Source: Symsagittifera roscoffensis (lineage: Eukaryota > Xenacoelomorpha > Acoela > Convolutidae). Taken from it: a DNA stretch of 64,000 nucleotides. The notes beneath the pieces were generated by a model that was given only the letters and a program-made list of their open reading frames with translations, was not told where the DNA came from and did not search any database. Positions 63,976 through 64,000 of this stretch are shown piece by piece; position 1 is the first letter of the stretch; each line of letters starts with the position of its first letter. The stretch is from NCBI RefSeq assembly GCF_963678635.1, contig NC_087071.1, positions 28,555,325-28,619,324 of the forward strand, in the 5' to 3' direction. The position numbers were made by a program, and so were the translations under genes.

Positions 63976-64000
63976 AACTAAATTCGATTATTTTTGCAAA
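63976..64000 (+). CDS. Possible next exon, cut by window edge
   Basis: Follows CTCATTTTTAG and is open for 25 nt in the phase needed by exon X (ELNSIIFA). Too short to judge. Confidence 0.3.

Larger units (their letters stand above)
447..64000 (+). other. FN3/FN2-repeat type I membrane receptor gene (partial, spans window)
   Basis: One split gene accounts for nearly all good coding exons on the + strand. I followed 26 exon pieces whose phases match at every junction from 447 to 63147; almost all internal junctions are phase 1, the signature of shuffled extracellular modules. The translated chain holds about a dozen FN3 domains (for example PDPVQNLTQAES near 35020 and LSDLTPDTHYNF near 60993), a cysteine-rich FN2-like module (42284-42460), a hydrophobic transmembrane segment (61380-61500) and a short tyrosine-bearing tail. 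The likely role is adhesion or ligand sensing at the cell surface. The architecture resembles FN3-type receptor phosphatases, but no phosphatase domain lies in the window, so the family is not fixed. Signal peptide and tail end are outside. Confidence 0.9.

Noticed and set aside
1-64000. CRISPR array, rRNA or tRNA genes
   Set aside because: No regular spacer-repeat structure, and no complete tRNA or rRNA sequence was seen.

Overview
This window is animal nuclear DNA: AT-rich, crowded with transposons, and spanned from end to end by one gene on the + strand. I read 26 exon pieces of that gene between 447 and the right edge. Nearly all are phase-1 modules with good splice sites, and they join in frame through 63147. 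They encode the extracellular part, the single transmembrane segment and the start of the cytoplasmic tail of a type I membrane protein built from about a dozen fibronectin type III (FN3) domains and one fibronectin type II-like (FN2) module. The N-terminus and most of the tail lie outside the window. The tolerance of odd introns (one GC-AG, one apparent GG-AG) and the retrovirus-like element suggest a tunicate, perhaps a large-genome larvacean related to Oikopleura. This placement is an inference.

Layout: exons at 447-673 and 4307-4642 are separated by an intron holding an old Tc1-like transposon. The next intron (4643-26636) contains a complete Ty3/gypsy-class, env-bearing LTR element of 18,923 bp (6217-25139). 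Its 410-bp LTRs show no difference by eye and it has a 4-bp target duplication, so it is very young. From 26637 rightward the exons resume, in introns littered with hAT-type MITEs (terminal repeats CAGGGGCGGATCTAGG, 8-bp duplications), a long inverted-repeat element, a LINE remnant, a degenerate minisatellite and several short repeats.

The LTR element reads in order: LTR, primer-binding site, a 1.26-kb structured leader, a small basic ORF overlapping the start of gag, gag with a CCHC knuckle, pol (protease, RT, RNase H, DD35E integrase with a GPY module), two tiny hydrophobic ORFs joined by ATGA, a 377-codon ORF without a start codon, an envelope-like glycoprotein, and a 601-aa ORF of unknown function joined to env by ATGA. 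A 79-nt intron with textbook signals follows the last stop codon. Despite matching LTRs, the gag-pol coding region carries two in-frame stops and two frame changes.

The two most notable observations are (1) a 146-bp MITE sitting inside an FN3 exon at 37603-37748, with an 8-bp target duplication TTCCTCAG that supplies a ready-made 3' splice site, so that exact removal as a GG-AG intron restores the FN3 reading frame; and (2) the giant element's set of five extra ORFs of unknown or captured origin. All reading was by eye; no alignment or database search was possible.
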